DNA of 6,781 bases from assembly GCA_025359355.1 (NCBI GenBank), contig JANYGR010000124.1, positions 1 to 6,781 on the forward strand. Reading direction: 5' to 3'. The position numbers were made by a program, and so were the translations under genes. The stretch is from Bacteroidota bacterium (GTDB lineage: Bacteria; Bacteroidota; Bacteroidia; B-17B0; Aurantibacillaceae). The notes under the pieces are model-generated. The model worked only from the letters and a program-made list of their open reading frames with translations. It did no database searches and was not told where the DNA came from. This document shows, one piece after another, positions 4,483-6,781 of this stretch; position 1 is the stretch's first letter; every line of letters starts with the position of its first letter.

Positions 4483-5382
4483 TTATTTAGTTAAAGTAAA
4501 TGAATTACGAATTGATTTAATCTTTTCAGCAATAACATTATATTGTTCTTTGGATAAAACTAATTCTTTGCCACCACCAATTATTTTTTTTGCTTTATCG
4601 TTAGATGTAATTGCTGTTGCATCTTTTTCATTGATTTTATTAAACTCATTTTGCAATTCAGTAAACTTAACTAATACTTCAGCAACACTAGGGTCGCTTT
4701 GATACTTTTTCAAAAACTCATTTAAGTTATCTAATGTGTATTTTTGATCCGCTAAACGTTCTACTATTGGGCTTTTTTCGTCATACTTACCTAAATTAAT
4801 AGCTATATATAAACTTTCAATCCAACCACCAGCAACTACTAAAGACAAGGTTGGTCCTTGTTTACTAGCTTCAAGTGTTTCAAAAGAAGAAAAATAAACA
4901 TCATCAGTAATAACTGATAAGGAATCAGGATTACCTAAATTACCCTCTAAGCGTTTCATTACTTCTGGTTTAATAGCAGTAGAAACACCAATTTGATCAC
5001 CTAATTGTTTTACTGTTTTAAAATACTTTAATGCTTCAGATCCTATTTCGAAAATAGAACAATAGCTTAAATCACAACTGTAAATACCGAAATTTAAAGC
5101 TTTAGATTTAATATCACTGTAATTTTTTTGATTATCAGGGCTATTTAAAAAACTAACATTTTTATTGTTTTTACCGCCTACCATTTTGATAAACGTTAAC
5201 ATTTCACCTGGTGATGGCACTTGAAAAAATGTTTCGGACATTTGACTATCTGTTGCCTCTGTTTTGGTAGAATCAACTCCAGTTACGTCATCTCCTGCTT
5301 CAGTTTTTCCGCCACCACAAGAGGTTAGCATAATAGATGCGGCCAATGGTACAATTAAAAAATAGTTTTTTTTGATTAGCAT
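4483..5382 (-). CDS. Predicted lipoprotein, conserved in Bacteroidota, unknown function
   Basis: This 299-residue protein has a lipoprotein signal peptide: MLIKKNYF, then a hydrophobic stretch, then the lipobox LTSC with Cys22 as the lipidated residue. CGGG is followed by an acidic, flexible linker (about 26-50). The Gly-rich +2 region and lack of Asp at +2 fit outer-membrane or export sorting in this phylum. The folded part is mostly helical, with conserved-looking blocks VPSPGEMLTFIKMVGG (55-70), ALNFGIYSCDLSYCSIF (95-111) and VVAGGWIESLYIAINLGKY (182-200). Cys103 and Cys108 could form a disulfide. The C-terminus is a charged helical region. The ATG lies 17 nt after the sucC stop, so it is very likely co-transcribed with sucC. 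That linkage with a TCA-cycle enzyme is odd for an envelope protein and may be only positional. No function is assigned. Confidence 0.85.
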   Translation of the reverse strand: MLIKKNYFLIVPLAASIMLTSCGGGKTEAGDDVTGVDSTKTEATDSQMSETFFQVPSPGEMLTFIKMVGGKNNKNVSFLNSPDNQKNYSDIKSKALNFGIYSCDLSYCSIFEIGSEALKYFKTVKQLGDQIGVSTAIKPEVMKRLEGNLGNPDSLSVITDDVYFSSFETLEASKQGPTLSLVVAGGWIESLYIAINLGKYDEKSPIVERLADQKYTLDNLNEFLKKYQSDPSVAEVLVKFTELQNEFNKINEKDATAITSNDKAKKIIGGGKELVLSKEQYNVIAEKIKSIRNSFTLTK

Positions 5383-5399
5383 AATGATGTTTTTAATTT

Positions 5400-6593
5400 T
5401 TATTTTCCTATTAATTTAGCTACTAAATCGGCTGCTTCTTGTAATTGAATGGCTGAATATACTTTTAATCCAGATTCATCAATTAATTTTTTAGCAGCTT
5501 CTGCATTTGTTCCTTGTAAACGAACAATAATTGGAACAGTAATGTTACCCATATTTTTATATGCATCAATAACACCTTGCGCTACACGATCACAACGAAC
5601 AATTCCTCCAAAAATGTTTACTAAAATTGCTTTTACATTTTTATCTCCTAAGATAATATGAAATGCTTTTTCAACACGTTCAGCATTTGCAGTTCCACCA
5701 ACATCTAAGAAATTAGCTGGCTCACCGCCTGATAATTTAATAATATCCATAGTAGCCATTGCTAAACCAGCACCATTAACCATGCAACCAACGTTACCAT
5801 CTAATTTCACATAGTTTAATTCTGCTTTACGAGCTTGAACATCAACTGGATTTTCTTCAGTTTCATCACGCATTGCTTCAATATCTTTGTGACGGTATAA
5901 AGCGTTGTCATCTAAAGTTACTTTAGCATCAACAGCAATAATTTTATCATCAGATGTTTTTAATACAGGATTGATTTCAAACATAGAAGAATCTATTGAA
6001 TCGTAAGCTTTGTATAAAGCAGCTACGAATTTTGTCATTTCCTTAAAGGCGTTTCCACTTAAACCTAAGTTAAATGCAACTTTACGACATTGGAAATCAC
6101 GTAATCCAACTTTAGGATCGATTTCTTCTTTCCAAATCAAATGTGGAGTTGCTTCTGCAACTTGTTCTATATCCATTCCACCTTCTGTACTGTACATAAT
6201 AATGTTACGACCAGTAGAACGGTTTAATAAAATGCTCATATAAAATTCCTTAGTTGGAGATTCTCCCGGATAATAAACATCCTGAGCAACTAATACTTTG
6301 TTTACTAATTTCCCTTCAGCACTTGTTTGAGGAGTAATTAATTGCATACCGATGATATCAGTTGCTCTTTGTTTTACTTCATCTAAGTTTTTTGCTAACT
6401 TAACACCACCGCCTTTTCCACGGCCACCTGCATGAATTTGAGCCTTAATAACAACCCAGTCGCTGTTATATTTAGCTTTCATTTCTTTAGCAGCTTCAAC
6501 AGCTTGCTCCGGAGTTTCAGCAACAATTCCTTCTTGAACGGCTACGCCAAAACTTTTTAATATACTTTTACCTTGATATTCGTGAATGTTCAT
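5400..6593 (-). CDS. sucC: Succinyl-CoA ligase (ADP-forming) beta subunit
   Basis: This 397-residue protein is full length and close to the E. coli SucC size (388). It forms succinyl-CoA synthetase with SucD in the cytoplasm, interconverting succinyl-CoA and succinate with substrate-level phosphorylation in the TCA cycle. It begins MNIHEYQGKSILKSFGV, the family signature. The ATP-grasp domain has VIKAQIHAGGRGKGGGVK (48-65) and MFEINPVLK (204-212). N208 and D222 match the Mg-binding Asn and Asp of E. coli. The C-terminal CoA-ligase domain has DGNVGCMVNGAGLAMATMD (265-283), FLDVGGTA (295-302) and NIFGGIVRCDRVAQG (326-340), which contacts the phosphohistidine loop of the alpha subunit. No sucD is adjacent, and in Bacteroidota the two genes are often unlinked. 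A clear promoter precedes it, and two envelope-protein genes follow in the same transcription unit. Confidence 0.98.
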   Translation of the reverse strand: MNIHEYQGKSILKSFGVAVQEGIVAETPEQAVEAAKEMKAKYNSDWVVIKAQIHAGGRGKGGGVKLAKNLDEVKQRATDIIGMQLITPQTSAEGKLVNKVLVAQDVYYPGESPTKEFYMSILLNRSTGRNIIMYSTEGGMDIEQVAEATPHLIWKEEIDPKVGLRDFQCRKVAFNLGLSGNAFKEMTKFVAALYKAYDSIDSSMFEINPVLKTSDDKIIAVDAKVTLDDNALYRHKDIEAMRDETEENPVDVQARKAELNYVKLDGNVGCMVNGAGLAMATMDIIKLSGGEPANFLDVGGTANAERVEKAFHIILGDKNVKAILVNIFGGIVRCDRVAQGVIDAYKNMGNITVPIIVRLQGTNAEAAKKLIDESGLKVYSAIQLQEAADLVAKLIGK

Positions 6594-6619
6594 AATTGAG
6601 ATGGGTCTAAATTTGCATT

Positions 6620-6649
6620 CAAAAATAAGATTTTTATTGTAATCACAAA
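6620..6649 (-). promoter_or_regulatory. Bacteroidota-type promoter of the sucC operon
   Basis: On the minus strand TTTG (6649-6646) is followed by 18 nt and then TATTTTTG (6627-6620). Both boxes match the known Bacteroidota consensus TTTG-N19-TAnnTTTG, with one base less spacing. The transcript would start roughly 20 nt before the sucC ATG at 6593. Confidence 0.7.
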
Positions 6650-6683
6650 CATTTTTTTGCTAAAAACTACAAACCACACTAAG

Positions 6684-6712
6684 GTTCTATTTAAATAGAA
6701 CTAATTAATTAG
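6684..6712. promoter_or_regulatory. Two abutting perfect palindromes at the end of the upstream gene
   Basis: GTTCTATTTAAATAGAAC (6684-6701, 18 bp) and CTAATTAATTAG (6701-6712, 12 bp) are each perfect palindromes and share base 6701. They cover the last codons and the stop of the partial gene and lie about 35 bp upstream of the sucC -33 box. They could form an AT-rich hairpin that ends the upstream transcript, though no U-run follows, or a protein-binding site for sucC. The function is undecided. Confidence 0.35.
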
Positions 6713-6781
6713 TTGATACATCCATTCATCCTCATATTCCTTGGTAGATAAACGATTCCACTGTTTTTTCAAACCTATTTG
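6701..6781 (-). CDS. C-terminal end of an unidentified protein (cut by window edge)
   Basis: From the window edge one minus-strand frame runs 26 codons to a TAG at 6703-6701. It reads QIGLKKQWNRLSTKEYEDEW and then MYQLIN. The composition is protein-like (charged, with several aromatic residues, no low complexity), and the neighbouring genes are on the same strand, so this is probably the tail of a real gene. Too little is visible to name a family. The 107-nt gap to sucC contains the sucC promoter, so the two are probably separate transcription units. Confidence 0.5.
   Translation of the reverse strand, partial: QIGLKKQWNRLSTKEYEDEWMYQLIN

Noticed and set aside
4409..4702. 97-residue plus-strand frame
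   Set aside because: It overlaps the well-supported minus-strand lipoprotein gene and the signal-peptide end of the secreted protein gene, and shows no recognisable motif; it is a shadow frame.
5449..6243. Two plus-strand frames (70 and 77 residues) within sucC
   Set aside because: Both are antisense to a complete, highly conserved sucC and have no independent support.

Overview
The window is AT-rich DNA that reads as Bacteroidota, most likely a flavobacterium or close relative. Evidence for this: (1) two promoter-like sites fit the Bacteroidota pattern TTTG-N18/19-TAnnTTTG rather than the E. coli pattern; (2) ribosome binding sites are weak and A-rich; (3) there is a DUF3276/PUR-family gene, a small winged-helix regulator paired with an 'SGLSG' membrane protein, and a succinyl-CoA ligase beta gene without its alpha partner beside it. 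Every supported gene is on the minus strand, so the region is transcribed from high to low coordinates. No gap without a gene exceeds 300 bases.

Layout, in the direction of transcription. The end of an unidentified gene (6701-6781) is followed by two abutting palindromes. A good promoter (6620-6649) then drives sucC (5400-6593), a lipoprotein gene (4483-5382) and a small secreted protein gene (3961-4446). These three are tightly spaced and end at a hairpin terminator (3895-3941). Next come a single-stranded DNA-binding protein gene that lacks the usual acidic tip (3436-3822) and the DUF3276 gene (3015-3344), closed by a strong intrinsic terminator (2953-2992). These are housekeeping-type genes.

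The lower 2.9 kb is a run of uncharacterised membrane-protein genes around one small regulator. A promoter overlapped by a dyad (2891-2932) leads to a multi-pass membrane protein (2189-2872) and, 8 nt after its stop, a winged-helix regulator (1884-2180) that appears to start with TTG. A second copy of the same dyad, ACTTTG-N5-CAAAGT, lies just after the regulator gene and before a four-helix membrane protein (1347-1814). A six-helix membrane protein (553-1266) and an 80-residue single-helix protein (307-549) follow. The last one ends inside an 84-bp REP-like structured repeat (239-322). Beyond it is the start of another membrane protein, probably DUF4153/DUF4173-like, cut by the window edge (1-183).

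The most interesting reading is that the regulator controls its own operon and the neighbouring membrane-protein genes through the two matching dyads, making a small membrane-stress or envelope regulon of unknown function. This is an inference from sequence symmetry and position. The membrane-protein families are recognised by motif, but I know of no characterised function for them. No tRNA, rRNA, CRISPR array or transposase gene is visible.
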